A stretch of 64,000 bases of DNA from Ilex aquifolium (Eukaryota; Streptophyta; Magnoliopsida; Aquifoliales; Aquifoliaceae). This document shows, in pieces, positions 21,957-33,948 of this stretch (positions are counted from its first letter, which is position 1; each line of letters starts with the position of its first letter). The notes beneath the pieces were generated by a model that was not told the origin of the DNA, did no database searches, and saw only the letters and a list, made by a program, of their open reading frames with translations. The stretch lies in contig OX637409.1 in the NCBI GenBank assembly GCA_951799425.1, forward strand, positions 15,355,460 to 15,419,459, given 5' to 3'. The translations under genes and the position numbers were made by a program.

Positions 21957-22400
21957 TTGATATAATTACAGAGACGTCCCCGTTATTATCTGAAATATTA
22001 CTATCCTACATTTTTTTGGTAAATTACAATGACATCCCTTGTATATTGATATAATTAAAGAGACGTCCCCGTTATTATCTGAAATATTACTATACTCCCT
22101 TGTAGTTTATATATTTATTTCACATTCTACCTCTGCCATTGGAACCGTTACTAAAACTATAATACTTATTTATGTTAGCAAATATATCTTCTATAATACC
22201 TATTTTACCCTCCACTAAAACTACTTGACTTACTCTTAATACTAAACTATAATTACTTGATTTTGATAATTGGTACCAACTTCTACACAATCCATCATTT
22301 TTTTCTATTTCTTTTATCTCAGACCACAAACCCATCAACACCAGTTCTAGCAGCCCAGTACCACCCTATCCATCACCAAGGGCTCCACTAACCACCATTA
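21957..22400. mobile_element. MITE-like arm, possible partner of 30130-30432
   Basis: Contains a local duplication of 'agacgtccccgttattatctgaaatatta' type sequence (about 21971 and 22060). It also has a terminal motif 'ggtaaattacaatgacatcc' at 22019, which matches the reverse complement of 30403-30428 (aagtgtcattgtaatttacc). Further in, 'caccaccag'-like and 'accgttacta' motifs also have inverted partners at 30130-30320. This suggests one element with the copia insertion in its middle, though two related elements are also possible. Confidence 0.4.
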
Positions 22401-22592
22401 GGGCGGGAGCAATGTTATAGGGACCTTATTTGAGGACTTAATATGGGGACCTAGTGATGTGACTTCAATACAACCATTGGATTAGTTGTGAGTTTTAAAG
22501 TTAGATGGAGCCCACAGCCAATCCAATGATTGTAAATCATTAGGTCCCTTGATTAGATCCCCAAATTAGGTTCAAATAGCATTTCCACTATA
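22398..22592. mobile_element. Short MITE with inverted arms
   Basis: 'gggacctagtgatgtgacttc' and 'caaccattggattagttgtg' on the left pair with 'ccaatccaatgattgtaaa' and 'cattaggtcccttgatt' on the right. Length is about 195 bp and the outer edges are approximate. No coding content. Confidence 0.55.
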
Positions 22593-23093
22593 ATCCAAGA
22601 CATTAAATATGAAGTTGAAGTAATACACACAAACCAAAAGATTAATTTTAGTTAATATTGTAAAATCATAAGAAATCCAAACTAAACTAAAACTTCACCT
22701 CAATTCTCATCCAGTAATACCCATTTCAATCTCACTCAAATTTAATCATGCTTGATCAAAATGAAAATTCAACTGAAAATCAAAATAAAAAATTATTTTT
22801 AGCCCAAAACACAACACAATTGAATTGAAAATTAAAAAAGAAAGAATAAAAATGTAACCAAAACCCCCCACCAATTCGCATTAAATCAAACTAGTTACAA
22901 TTGGAATCAACCAATTCAATCACTATAAAATCACAAAATTTTATCAAATTCAGCCATCACCCATGAAAATACACAACCCCCCCTAAAAAAAACTGGTCAC
23001 CCATCATTATCGGTCATTACTGATTTTTTTTTTCCATCAGTGGTCGCCGCCAATTGAATAAGACACAATTTATAGATTTTGTTTGCTATGAAT
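22593..23093. other. AT-rich interval before the copia element
   Basis: No gene or strong repeat was recognised. Low-complexity A-rich sequence with 'caattgaattgaaaat' type repetition. Confidence 0.35.
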
Positions 23094-23704
23094 TGTTCAA
23101 CAAAAATTACCCAAAATTAACACTGAAATTTACCACGAGCGAGTGTCCCCAGTGGTGATGATAAAAGAACAATCACACAAGACAAAATAATTTACATGGT
23201 TCGGCAATTACTTACTCCACGAAAACAATGATCTGACGTTTTCACCATTTGGAGTAAACAGATAGTACAAAAACAATTGTTCCAAACCTCACAAGTACTC
23301 ACTTCAACAAAATAGGATCACTATGATATCTCACTGGTATCACTCATAGATCTGAGAACACTCAAATTGACACCTGATATCACTCAGGAGAACTCACAAC
23401 TCTCAAATGTTTGAGCTTTCAATTTTTCTGATGCTTAACTTCTGCCAGGACATCTCTTTATAAAGGAAATTGGGAGAGAAAATAAACAAAGCTTCATATT
23501 AGTGCAAATTTGCGTCTGAACTGCACATTCATGCTTAAGCCAATTTTTCGTAGCTCACATGTAGCCGACTTATGCCCAGCACCTCTACTACTCATTTTTT
23601 CAAAATGATGGGCCCCCTATGTTCATGCAACAGCCTTGTTAAGACTTCCTTGCCAAAAGGTTCTGGCCACATTAAATGCTTTGTGCCATGCCACAAAGTC
23701 AATA
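23094..23704 (-). repeat. 3' LTR of the copia element
   Basis: Matches 29309-29917 over its length ('agaacaatcacacaagacaaaa', 'catttggagtaaacag', 'gatctgagaacac', 'aatgctttgtg'). It differs at many single sites and by several indels, suggesting an old insertion. Confidence 0.9.
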
Positions 23705-23787
23705 ATTCTCCACCTTCGACATAAACAGTTTATGCCATCTAGAAAACTTTTTTCCGATTGTGGTCCCTGATGCGCCTAGCAAGGCGC

Positions 23788-26700
23788 TCAAACTTGATGG
23801 ATGTTGATCAAGTCCAAGCAATGCTCGAACTTAATTGCTGGAACCACCTTGGTCAACATATCAGCCGGGTTATCTTTGGTGCCAACCTTCTGTAGAGAAA
23901 TATCTCCATCATTGATAATCCCACGAAAAAGTGAAACCGAACATCAATATACTTGGTCCTTGCACGATGAACTTGGTGTTTCGTTTCGCCAAGTGAATTG
24001 TGCTTGACTGTCACAAAAGATGTTAACATGCTTTTGTGATATTCCTAAATCACAAACCAAACCCCGGAGCCATAAAGCCTCCTTGACGGCCTCAGTCACT
24101 GCCATGTACTTTACCTTAGTCGTTGACAGAGCAACTGTTGGTTGTAGCATAGACCTCCAACTGACTGGACCTTGGGCTGTTGTAGAAACATAGCGTGTTG
24201 TAGACCTTCACTTGTCCAGGTCACCAGCATAATCGGAATCCACATAACAACTTATATGAGACTCTGAACTATTGTCCCACTGATACACCAATCCTACATT
24301 CACAGTACCACAGAGATATCGTAGTAACTATTTCACCGCCTGTCAATGTTCCTTACCAGGATCTACCATGTACCTACTCACCATATTGACCGCATGTGAA
24401 ATATCCAGACGAGTGCATACCATAACATACATTAGACTTCCAACTGTACTCGCATATGAAACATGAGACATATATCCACGCTCCTTCCTATTACTTGGAG
24501 ATATAGCTGCTGAGAGTCTAAGGTGGGCAACTAAAGGAGCACTCACAGGCTTCTGCTGTGACAAACAACATCTACCATTCTTCTTGTCTCTCATAATTTC
24601 CATTCCAAGAATCTTCCTACCTGCACTCAGATCCTTCATCTCAAACTCTTTATTGAGTTGAGACTTCAAGTTTTTGATTTCCACCATGTTTTTAGCAGCA
24701 ATGAGCATGTCATCAGCATATAAACGCAAGTAGACAAAAGAACCATCTGGTAGCTTCTTGAAGTACACACAATGGTCATACTCACTTTTGGTATAACTTT
24801 GTTTCAACATGAACGTGTCAAACCTCTTGTACCACTGTCTTGGGGATTGCTAAAGTCTGTACAATGACTTCTTCAGTTTGCATGCATGAGATTCTTTACC
24901 AACAACCTTGAAACCTTTAGGTTGAGTCATGAAGATTTCCTCCTCCAAATCCCCATGGAGAAATGCAATCTTGACATCCAATTACTCTAGCTCAAGATCA
25001 AACTGAGCTACGATGAACAATACCACACGGATTGAAGTGTGCTTCACCACTGGTGAAAATACCTTATTGCAATCCACCCCTTCTTTTTGGGCATAGCCCT
25101 TGGCTACCAACCTTGCTTTGTATCTAATGTCATCTGTTCCTAGAGAACATTTCTTCTTTGTGTACACCCATTTGCACCCAATTTCTCACTTTCCCTTCGA
25201 TAATTTGATGAGTTCCCAAGAACGATTCTTGTGAAGAGAATTCATTTCTTCATTCATGGCGGTTTTCCATTCTTTGTAATTATTGTTGTTTATTGCCTCC
25301 TGGAATGTCAATGACTTATCACCCACCATGGTAAGTGCATAAGATAACATATCTTCAAAACCATAACGAAATGGTGCTTTAACTATCCTTCTAGTCCCCC
25401 AGCTGCTAAAGATGGTTGTTGTGGTTGGTATTCTGATGTCTCTTCGTCTGGAACAATATCTTCTAGAGTAATAAGCTCCACCTCCACAGGATCACCTTTT
25501 TCCTCCTCTATCTGAATATCCTTCTGCTTGCTAGAAGTTAGCATAATAGACTCATCAAATATCACATCCCTGTAGATCACAACCTTGTGCAATTCAGGGC
25601 ACCATAATCTATAGCCCTTCACTCTAGTGGCATATCCGAGAAAGATTCCCTTCTTAGCTCTTGAGTCAATCTTACTTTCTTTGACATGAAAATAAGCTGG
25701 ACACCCAAAGACTCTAAGGAAACTATAATCAGCTGACTTGCTTGACTATACTTCATGAGGAGTTTTACACTCTCTAGCAGTTGACAGTGATCGATTGACG
25801 AGAAAACACGTCGTGCTAACAACCTCAGTCCAGAATTCTCTACCCAATCCAGCATTAGATAACATGCATTGTGCTCTCTCCAACAAAGTCCGATTCATTC
25901 GCTCTATGACTCCGTTTTGTTGTGGGGTTCTATTTCCAGAGAAATGCTTTGCAATACCTTCATCTTCACAGAACTTCAAGAATGGTTGGTATGAGTACTC
26001 ACCACCATTGCCGGTTCTCAACCGCTTGATTTTCTTGTCGGTTTGCTTCTCAACCGTGGCCTTCCACTTCTTGAATGTTTCAAATACTTCATCCTTAGTC
26101 TTCAGAAAGTATACCCATACTTTGCGAGAGAAGTCGTCAATAAAGGTAACAAAATATTTGGATCCCCCTTTTGAGACTACCTTTAAGGGATCCCAAACAT
26201 CCGAATGGATGTAGTCAAGAGTGCCTTTAGTGCGCCGAATAGCTATGCTAAACTTCACCTTGCACTGCTTACCAAATACACAATTCTCACAGAAATCCAA
26301 CTTGGTCGTCTTGGTGCCACCAAGCATGCCTTGCTTGATTAATACTTCCAATCCTCTTTCAGTCACATGGCCCAAATGCATGTGCCATAGATGAGTAGAG
26401 AGCAAATTAATATCTCCTGGTGAAGACACCACTGCATCATCTGTCACTATACTGCCTGATAGAAAATATAGATTTTGTATCTTGCTCCCTTCCATCATGA
26501 TCAGAGCACCTTGAACAACTTTCATAACTCCACATTGGGCCACAATCTTGCACCCATTGGAGTCCAATGCACCCAATGAAATAAGGTTCTTCTTCAACTC
26601 TGGAACATGCCTGATTTCTGTTAAAGTTCTCACAATTCCATCGTGCATCTTGATTCTGATAGCTCCTACCCCAACTATTTTATAGGCCATGTTATTGCCC

Positions 26701-29116
26701 ATCAAAAATAGTGCCACCGTTCACTTCCTTGTAGGAAGAAAACCAGTCCGTGTTGGGACACATATGATATGAACAATTAGAATCAAGAATCCACCTTTCT
26801 GACTCACTTATATTGTGAGGCGTAACTGACATAACATTTTCGGCATTATCCGAATTGTCTTCAACAACACTGCCAGTGTCAAACACCTTATCTTTATTGT
26901 TATAATCCTTAGCTTTACGCTTCGAACAATCAGCTTTCTAGTGCCCCTTCTTATGAAAATATTGACATTGAGAATTCTTTCGATCTTTAACTTTGGATTT
27001 AGATCCGGATTTGCTACTTCTAGGATTTCTATTCTTTGTCCTTCCTCTAGCAAGTAAACCCTCTGCCTGAGAGTCAGTACCATGAGTCTTCTTTCTGAAC
27101 TCATTTGAAAGAAGTGATAAATTAATATCATCGAACTCAATGATATCCTTCCCGAAGAGCAATGTGGTGACTCGATGCTCATACGAATTGGGTAGCAAGG
27201 ACAATAGTATCATGGCTTTGTCTTCATCTCCCAACTTAATATTCATGTTTAGTAGTTCAAAGAAATGTTATCAAAATCGGACCGGTCATCGAACCGGCTA
27301 GGGGATTGGGTCAATGGTTCACTGGTTCAACTGGTAGGTCACTGGTCGGACCGGCCATATAATAAAAAAATAATATATATATATATATATATATAATAAT
27401 TATAAAACATAATAATTTAGCTAACAAATATAAAATATGTCTAAAATGCATACAATTTGTCATAAAATTAATGAAGTTAAGTAAAAGAAACACTTGTGCC
27501 AAATATCAAAGTTGAACTTTAAGCATAAAATCAACAATGACAACAAAAATCCCAATTCACAATCCTACAATCTCAATTAACAATCCTACAATCTCAATTC
27601 ACAATCTTAATAGATCATAAATAGACAATAACTATTCCCTTTTGAATCCCTATTTAACAGACGAACAATGATAAAAGTAACTGAAAATATGAAGCATGAT
27701 AGCGTTACAATTCTTTTAAAAAGATCCTTTAATTAAATTACCTACCAGTGCTTTCATAACATTCAAAAGCTACATCCAACAACTGACCTGCTGGTTTGCT
27801 AAATGCACTTCACCAACAGTCAACCATTCGATGAGACCCAATCAATATATGGGAAAAGCAACACGAAACTCAATTGAATAGTTTATGACTACCAATTAGC
27901 TATGGAACATCAATGATCCCTTATGGCTGCAATTCGATAAACAACCAAATCAGCACTAAAGATCAAAATGCAACTTTAAACAGAAACAACATAATTACAA
28001 ATATAGATCATTCATATGGACTATTAACATATCAAGAACACAATTAGTAATTCGAAATCAAATTTCTATCAGAACAATAATTAACAAACAACCTTAATAA
28101 AAACATGAACTATTTCTCCAAATCAAACCACTCTATAAACAATGACTTTAAAAGAAAATCACATAGCCCATAAAACAACTCAATATCAAATTTAAAATCT
28201 TTCCAGATTAAACCCAAATCAAGAAAATCTTGCTTGAGTTTGTTGGTCGGTGATCGCAGTGGCTGATCGATCACAGTCGCCTGAGTTCGCTAGAATCACC
28301 TGGTCACTGATCGGTGATCACAGTGGCTGATCGATTGCAGTCGCCTGGTCGCTGGAGCCTTGGTGGTCAGGTGGTGCCTTCTTCTGGACTGCAGTTATGC
28401 GATTTAGGGCAATAACAAGATCCAGAAGCTTGAGATTTTAAGTTTATGTAATTTAATTTTTAATTTGGCGTTAAACCATCTGGTTTTTATAAAACCCTCC
28501 GGTTCACGGTTTTGTACAAAAACTAGCCGATTTTTCGGTTTTTTACTGGTTCTCTTCCTTAAGCGGTCCAACTACAAAATCGGATCGGTTAAGGTCTCGG
28601 TTCAATGTTGACCCGGTCCGACCGGCCGGTCCGGTCCGGTTCTGATAACACTGATTCAAATGCAACTCTACTAAACTCGTTAAAATGCTCATACATGGAT
28701 GTACCTTCCTTCATACGAAACGTATAAAGTTGTTGTTTTAGGTGCAATGGGTTGGTAAGATACTTCGTCATGTAGAGGCTTTTCAATTTAAACCAAATCT
28801 TTGTAGCCAATTTCTCTTGCATGACGTTGTACATAATCTCTTTTGCTAGACACAACCGAATGGCGCTGCATGTTTGGAGATCGTATTCCTTCCATTCGTT
28901 GTCGTCCACATCTTTAGGTTTATCTTCCAATACTTTGTGTAGTCCCTTTTGGATTAGGGCATCTTTGACTTGGACTTGCCAAATCCCAAAATTGTTTATT
29001 TCATCAAATTTCTCCACCTCGAATTTAGAATTCGAGATTTTTGGAAATTTCGTTGCCAAGACTTTAAAACTTGATCTGGCGAGTTCAAAAAAAAAAAAAA
29101 ATATTGGTGCAGACAA
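23788..29116 (-). pseudogene. Copia gag-pol polyprotein, broken
   Basis: The polyprotein would supply capsid, protease, integrase, reverse transcriptase and RNase H. On the minus strand, gag starts at 29116 (FEVEKFDEINNFGIW) and is cut at 28654 by an inserted element. It resumes at 27254 and reaches a zinc-knuckle remnant (CQYFHKKGH) followed by a TGG to TAG stop near 26936. Protease has WILDSNCSYHM, with the usual DSG changed to DSN. A one-base shift near 26705 leads into integrase (HLWHMHLGH, then the rve domain with DDFSRKVWVYF and NGVIERMNRTLLERA). A TAG at about 25744 and a frame change near 25200-25390 follow. RT keeps YADDM near 24705, and RNase H keeps VALSTTKVKYMAVTEA near 24130. The C-terminal NPADMLTK motif is near 23870, and the frame ends at 23788. 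Several independent lesions make it non-functional. Confidence 0.92.
27263..28653. mobile_element. hAT-like non-autonomous transposon inside copia gag
   Basis: Ends are 'aaatgttatcaaaatcggac' and the inverse of 'cagtgttatcagaaccggac', with CCGGT-rich subterminal repeats at both sides. The 8-base flanks gttcaaag (27255-27262) and attcaaat (28654-28661) share six bases, as in an aged hAT target duplication. Removing the insert restores the copia gag reading (…VAFE joined to LLNMNIKLG…). A local duplication 'cggtgatcrcagtggctgatcga' occurs at 28249 and 28312. No transposase frame. Confidence 0.75.
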
Positions 29117-29277
29117 TTACTATTCCTTGAATAGTACTATATAAATAGTACCCTTGAATAGTAGCAGTAAATAGTATCGATGAATAGTAACCGTATACAA
29201 TACTAATGAATAGTATTGTATGAACAGTACCCCCGTATATACAATACAGTATGAATAGTACTCGTATATAAATATTT
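29112..29277. repeat. 'gaatagta' minisatellite in the copia leader
   Basis: Around ten imperfect copies of 'tgaatagta' with about 15-20 base spacing, often coupled to 'accgtat' or 'atactatt', lie between the primer binding site and gag. It expands the untranslated leader of the copia element. Confidence 0.7.
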
Positions 29278-29308
29278 ACCAGAATTGGTACTTGCTCTGA
29301 TACCAATT

Positions 29309-29917
29309 TGTTACAGAAATTACCCTATGAATCGAATTTGGACCGATATTGACACTCACACTCAAGTGAAAAGTAAAAGAACAATCACACAAGACAAAAC
29401 AATTTACGTGGTTCAGCAATTGTCTATGTCCACGACAACAACGATCGGATGTTTTCACTATTTGGAGTAAACAGAGAGTACACAAATAATTGTTCCAAAC
29501 CTCACAAGTACTCACTCCAACAAAATAGAATCACTATAATATCACTCACAGATCTGAGAACACCCAAATTGACACCTGATATCACTCAGGAGAACTCATA
29601 AATCTCAAATGTTTGAACTCTCAATTTTTCTGATGCTTAACTTCTGTAAGGACCTCTCTTTATATAAGAAATTAGGAGAGGAAATGGACAAATCTTCATA
29701 TCATTGCAAATCTACACTTAAACTACGCATCCACGCCTGAGCCAATTTTTTTTTTTTTGCCTAGCCCACATGTAGTCGACCTATACCTATCACCTTTGCT
29801 ACACATTTTTATCAAAATGATAGGGCCCCTAAGTCCATGCAGCAGCCTTGTTCATGACGTCCTTGCCAAAAGGTTTTGGCTACATTAAATGCTTTGTGGC
29901 AGGCCACAAAGTCAACA
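29309..29917 (-). repeat. 5' LTR of the copia element
   Basis: Starts (minus strand) TGTTGACTTTGTGGCC and ends GTAACA beside the tRNA-Met primer binding site. A TATA-like 'tctctttatataag' lies at about 29656-29669, which reads as 'cttatataaagaga' on the element's strand, a plausible promoter. Confidence 0.9.
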
Positions 29918-30079
29918 GATAACATGGTATCACTAATCAATAATAAAATCCCAAGTGGTCAAGGTGAATCTCACTAGGGCTTACATGAAGGAAGAGTTGA
30001 GAATTATTTGCTTACATGACAAGTTGGTTATTAATTTTTGTAGGGTCCATTTTCTTATTTGTTTTAATATTATTGGTAG

Positions 30080-30112
30080 GTGATACCACATCACATTGCC
30101 ATGTGGTATCAC
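30080..30112. repeat. Perfect 12-bp hairpin
   Basis: gtgataccacat (30080-30091) pairs exactly with atgtggtatcac (30101-30112) across a 9-base loop. A further copy, 'acatggtatcac', lies at 29923-29934 just outside the copia LTR. Confidence 0.7.
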
Positions 30113-30129
30113 TGTTATAATGAATATTT

Positions 30130-30432
30130 TCTTGATATGAGGACGTGGTGGCTGGTGGTGTCGTTAAGGTGGTTGTTGGCGGTGTTTGGTTTGAGGAAAG
30201 ATAGATAATAGATTGGGTACAAATTTTGTGTGCGTGTCAGTGTCAGTGTATAAAGGATGAATGAGTAAATATAGGTATTAGTTAAGGGTAATTCAGTTAA
30301 TTTTTAATTTTCGTTAATGGTGTTACTAGACAAAACATGACAACGATTGTTAGTTTAATTTCAGATAATTGAGGAGGTGTTCCTAAAATTATGCTAATCT
30401 ACTAGAAAGTGTCATTGTAATTTACCCTTATT
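30130..30432. mobile_element. MITE-like arm, possible partner of 21957-22400
   Basis: Ends with 'agtgtcattgtaatttaccc' (about 30405-30426), which is the inverse of the motif at 22019. Internal 'gtggtggctggtggtgtcg' is the inverse of CACCA-rich sequence near 22330. It may be the other half of an element interrupted by copia. Confidence 0.4.
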
Positions 30433-30539
30433 TTTTATCCTTTGGTCATGGCTAGGATAACAAGGTCCATATTATGGTGCTGTACCAAGCATTTAATATG
30501 CTGGATTAGGTGCACGCGAATTGATATATTTTCTAGGCT

Positions 30540-31620
30540 TACTTGCAGCATTCGTCATCAAAGTTTGTGTTTTATTTTATTTTGGTCTCCAACTTTATAA
30601 TTATATTATATTAATTTTTAATGTATTAAATTTATTTATAAGTGGCCCCGTGTATGATGCCGTCTAAATTTTTAATGGTTTTTGCTTGTGTACATATATC
30701 GGACAAATCACTACATACTTGATCCAAAAATTGTGTTAGTGGTTCTCAAAGTATACTCTCCGTCTCATTTTGATCCATTAACGTTTTAATAGTATCACAT
30801 TAGTCTCTAATGTATTTAAAATGTTATTAAAGTGGTCCTTACGCATAATATTGTCTAATTTTTAACGATTTCTCCCCCAAGTGCTAGTCACGTGCCCTCA
30901 AATGAAGGGTATATTGGACAAAACCACTGTCTACTTCACCCAAAAAAAAGTAATGTTCCTAGAGAGAAATATTTATGCTAAGCGCTAATTGTCGTGAGGT
31001 TTATGTTATTCCCTTTTGTCAGTTGCGGACAGTAAGTTACACGAATGGAATAATACAAGTAGGGGCATTTTTTGCCTACTATCAGTACAAGATGGTTGTA
31101 AATTTCCGTTCTTGTACTGTTATATTCTTCTTGTTACTCACCACCTATGACTAAAATGAGAGAATAACACATTCCCAAGGCAGTTGGACCTTGGTGAGAA
31201 TGTTTCCTTCCAGAAACAACACTTTTTTATTTTTTTTGGGTGAAATTGACAATGATTTATCCGATATACTCTTCATTTTGGAGCACGTGGCTAGTACATG
31301 GAGAGAAACTATTAAAAATCTGGACAATATCATGCGTGAAAACCACTTAAAATGAGACGAAGTGCAAATTTTTGGGGACCACAATCATAATTTTTAGGTC
31401 AAGTAGGCTGTAATTATCCAATATACACTTCATTTGTAAGCACGTAGGAAGCACACAAACAAAAACCATTAAAAATTTAGACGACATCATACATGGGGAT
31501 CACTTAAATACAAATTCAATATATCAATGACTAATGTGATATAATTATAACATTGAGGAACAAAATGAGACAGAGCGTAAAATTTGAGGACTATTGTTGC
31601 AATTAAATCCTATTTTCTAA
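30540..31620. mobile_element. Foldback element with a unique core
   Basis: The left arm (30560-30950) has 'tacttgatccaaaaattgtg', 'ccgtctcattttgatcc' and 'aaaatgttattaaagtggtcc'. It pairs with right-arm copies at 31240-31600 ('gacaatatcatgcgtgaaaacc', 'aaatgagacagagcg'), with extra internal duplication of the right arm (31240-31390 and 31395-31590). A core of about 270 bp (30960-31230) is not repeated. No gene found. Confidence 0.65.
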
Positions 31621-31624
31621 TACA

Positions 31625-32095
31625 TATTTCTAAATTTCTTTTAATGATAGATTAACACCATGTGATGGACTCATTCATTTATAGTAGTGCCTGATCATAT
31701 ATGGGCTCTGACCAGAACTATTGCCCGTCGGCCTTGGCTGCTGTACAACAATAGTGCCGATCTTCACAGTGAGCAGTCAACTCCATTTTGATTGAAACAC
31801 TTTGCCTTCGTTAATCTTATGAGAATGAAGGCAATTATTAGAGATATATATGATCTGTTGGGAAATTGGGTCATGCAGATTGAAAATAAAATAGAATTAA
31901 GGCTTTGAGATGCGTAAGATCGCTTTCTTTAAAGTGATATTTGTTCCCACTCGAATAATTTACTAGAGGGTTCTTGAAAAATCACTTCCAGGATACAACA
32001 AAGTTTTTTGGTGAAGAATTGCAATTAGCAATATTGAAGAATTTTTTAAAAAAATTTCTGAAACAGTTTTTATTCTGAGAGAGAGAGAAGGGAAA
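31625..32095. other. Intergenic interval
   Basis: No recognised gene. A short GA tract at 32075-32090 precedes the next foldback. Confidence 0.35.
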
Positions 32096-32096
32096 A

Positions 32097-33445
32097 GAGA
32101 TATGAGTTATAGGTTAGATCATGGAAGTATTTATGGAAACCCTTGATTGAGTTATATATGTAAACCGTTTATTAAATATTATGATAATTAACGGAAGTTT
32201 TATATATAAGTTATATATTCTGATAGTTATATATGGAAGCTTGATGTATGAATAAATCGTTGTTTATTAAGTCAAAATCAGATCACAAAATTTCCTTAAC
32301 AATTCAAAATTTCCTTGACATTAGTGTTACTATAGTGACACTAATTTTACTATAGTGACACGAATGTTACTATAGTGACACGAATGTGATTGTTTTTCTT
32401 AAAATACTCAATACCCAAAATGAAGAATTCCACCATTTCAAATAGTAACACAAACTCAATCCCAATTTTCACTTATACTACCAATTGCAAACCTTTAGAC
32501 GTATATTATGTAACATACACATTTAATTTTCACAGTAACATCAAAGATTTGTGCTCAGTAACACATCGACTTTTACAAAATACAAGGCAATAGGGTTTTC
32601 ACAATAATATCAATTTTCGAAAGATTATAGTGAAAATACGATCCACAAATTGAAAATTTACAAAATTTCTAGTAGTAACACACCGTTGACAGTTCAATTA
32701 GGACACTCAACACCAATCAAGAACATCAAGACATCGAAATTCTAAAATCCATTTCCAGTTATCACATAGTATAACATGATCTATTTCACAAACACACAAC
32801 CAAGGTATTTCGAATGTCTTGCACAACAAAGAAAACAACAAAATCGAATTATATAACACTTTAATTTAGTAATAATGAATCTCAAATTTTAAATTGGGAA
32901 TGCAAAAAAAAAAAAAACAGACAGTTTGAACTATATATTATGTAGAAGTTTTTTAAAACTCTACAATGAACATCAACTTTCATGTAAAATCACATACATT
33001 AACTCTATTTCTGAATTCCAAAGTTGTGAAGATGTTTTGAATGCAAAAATCAACTATAACTTTGTCAATGGATTCCACAGTAAACTTGAAGAGTAAAATC
33101 GAAATTAGGGTTGAGTTTGTGTTACTATTTGAAATGGTGGAATTATTCATTTTGGGTATTGAATATTTTAAGGAAAACAATCTCATTCGTACCACTATAG
33201 TAACATTCGTGTTACTATAGTAACACTAATGTTAAGGAATTTTGAATTATTAAGGAAATTTTGTGATCTAATTTTGACTTAATACACAAACGATTTATTC
33301 GTACATCAAGCTACTATATATAACTATCAAAATATATAACTTTCATATAAAATTTCCGTTAATTATCATAATATTTAATAAATGGTTTCCATATATAACT
33401 CAATCAAAGATTTTCATATATACCTCAATGATATAACCTATGTGA
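32097..33445. mobile_element. Large foldback element with 'actatagtgacac' repeats
   Basis: Arms 32097-32500 and 33090-33445 are inverted copies: 'gatatgagttataggttaga', 'gataattaacggaag', 'gcttgatgtatgaataaatcg', 'aatgaagaattccaccattt' and their reverse complements. Inside each arm, three or four tandem copies of 'tgttactatagtgacac' occur (32325-32386 and 33188-33228). The loop has no coding content. Confidence 0.75.
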
Positions 33446-33948
33446 CTTTCCATAACTGGACAAAACTAACACCGTTAGGGGTAATTTTGAGATTTAAAAA
33501 ATACGTAGACTTAAATACCTACATATAAGTTTAACTATGGACTTACCCCGAAATAAGTTTACTTTCAAGACTCAAGTCATTATAAGTCCATTTAGAGGGA
33601 CTCGCCTTTAATTTTCACTACTTATTATTTAGGGGTCCTCTTTTTTTGGGGGCCTTAACCAGTTGCTTAAGTGACCTTCCTATTGGGCCGGCCTGTGTAC
33701 AACTCAAAAGAAAGATTTAAATAAATGTATTCATATGAAAACAATAATGCATGGTTATAATGAATTCTGCTTTTTCTAATTTAAAATAATTACCTTCCTC
33801 TTGTTGAAATTCTTATAGTTTTACTTTTATTTAAAGATGTCATGACCAGCAGTGAGCCAGTGACAGTCTAAGCCTATGAACCATTGAAGATTGAATAAAC
33901 TGGATTCACTTTAGTTCCTTGATCTTCATTATCTGACACCCAAAGTGC

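Larger units (their letters stand above)
23094..29917 (-). mobile_element. Ty1/copia retrotransposon, minus strand, degenerate
   Basis: The two LTRs are 23094-23704 and 29309-29917, about 610 bp each, clearly homologous but diverged and with small indels. On the minus strand the 5' LTR ends 'gtaaca' and is followed by AATTGGTATCAGAGC, a primer binding site complementary to initiator tRNA-Met. A purine tract GAAGGTGGAGAAT precedes the 3' LTR. The 3' LTR start has decayed from TG to TA. Flanks do not show a matching 5-bp duplication, so one end may have recombined or drifted. The interior carries gag, protease, integrase, reverse transcriptase and RNase H remnants in copia order. An hAT-like element sits in gag. 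Confidence 0.92.

Noticed and set aside
26808-27182. 124-residue minus-strand frame over copia gag
   Set aside because: Overlapping alternative frame of the gag C-terminus. The other frame has the genuine gag and zinc-knuckle residues.
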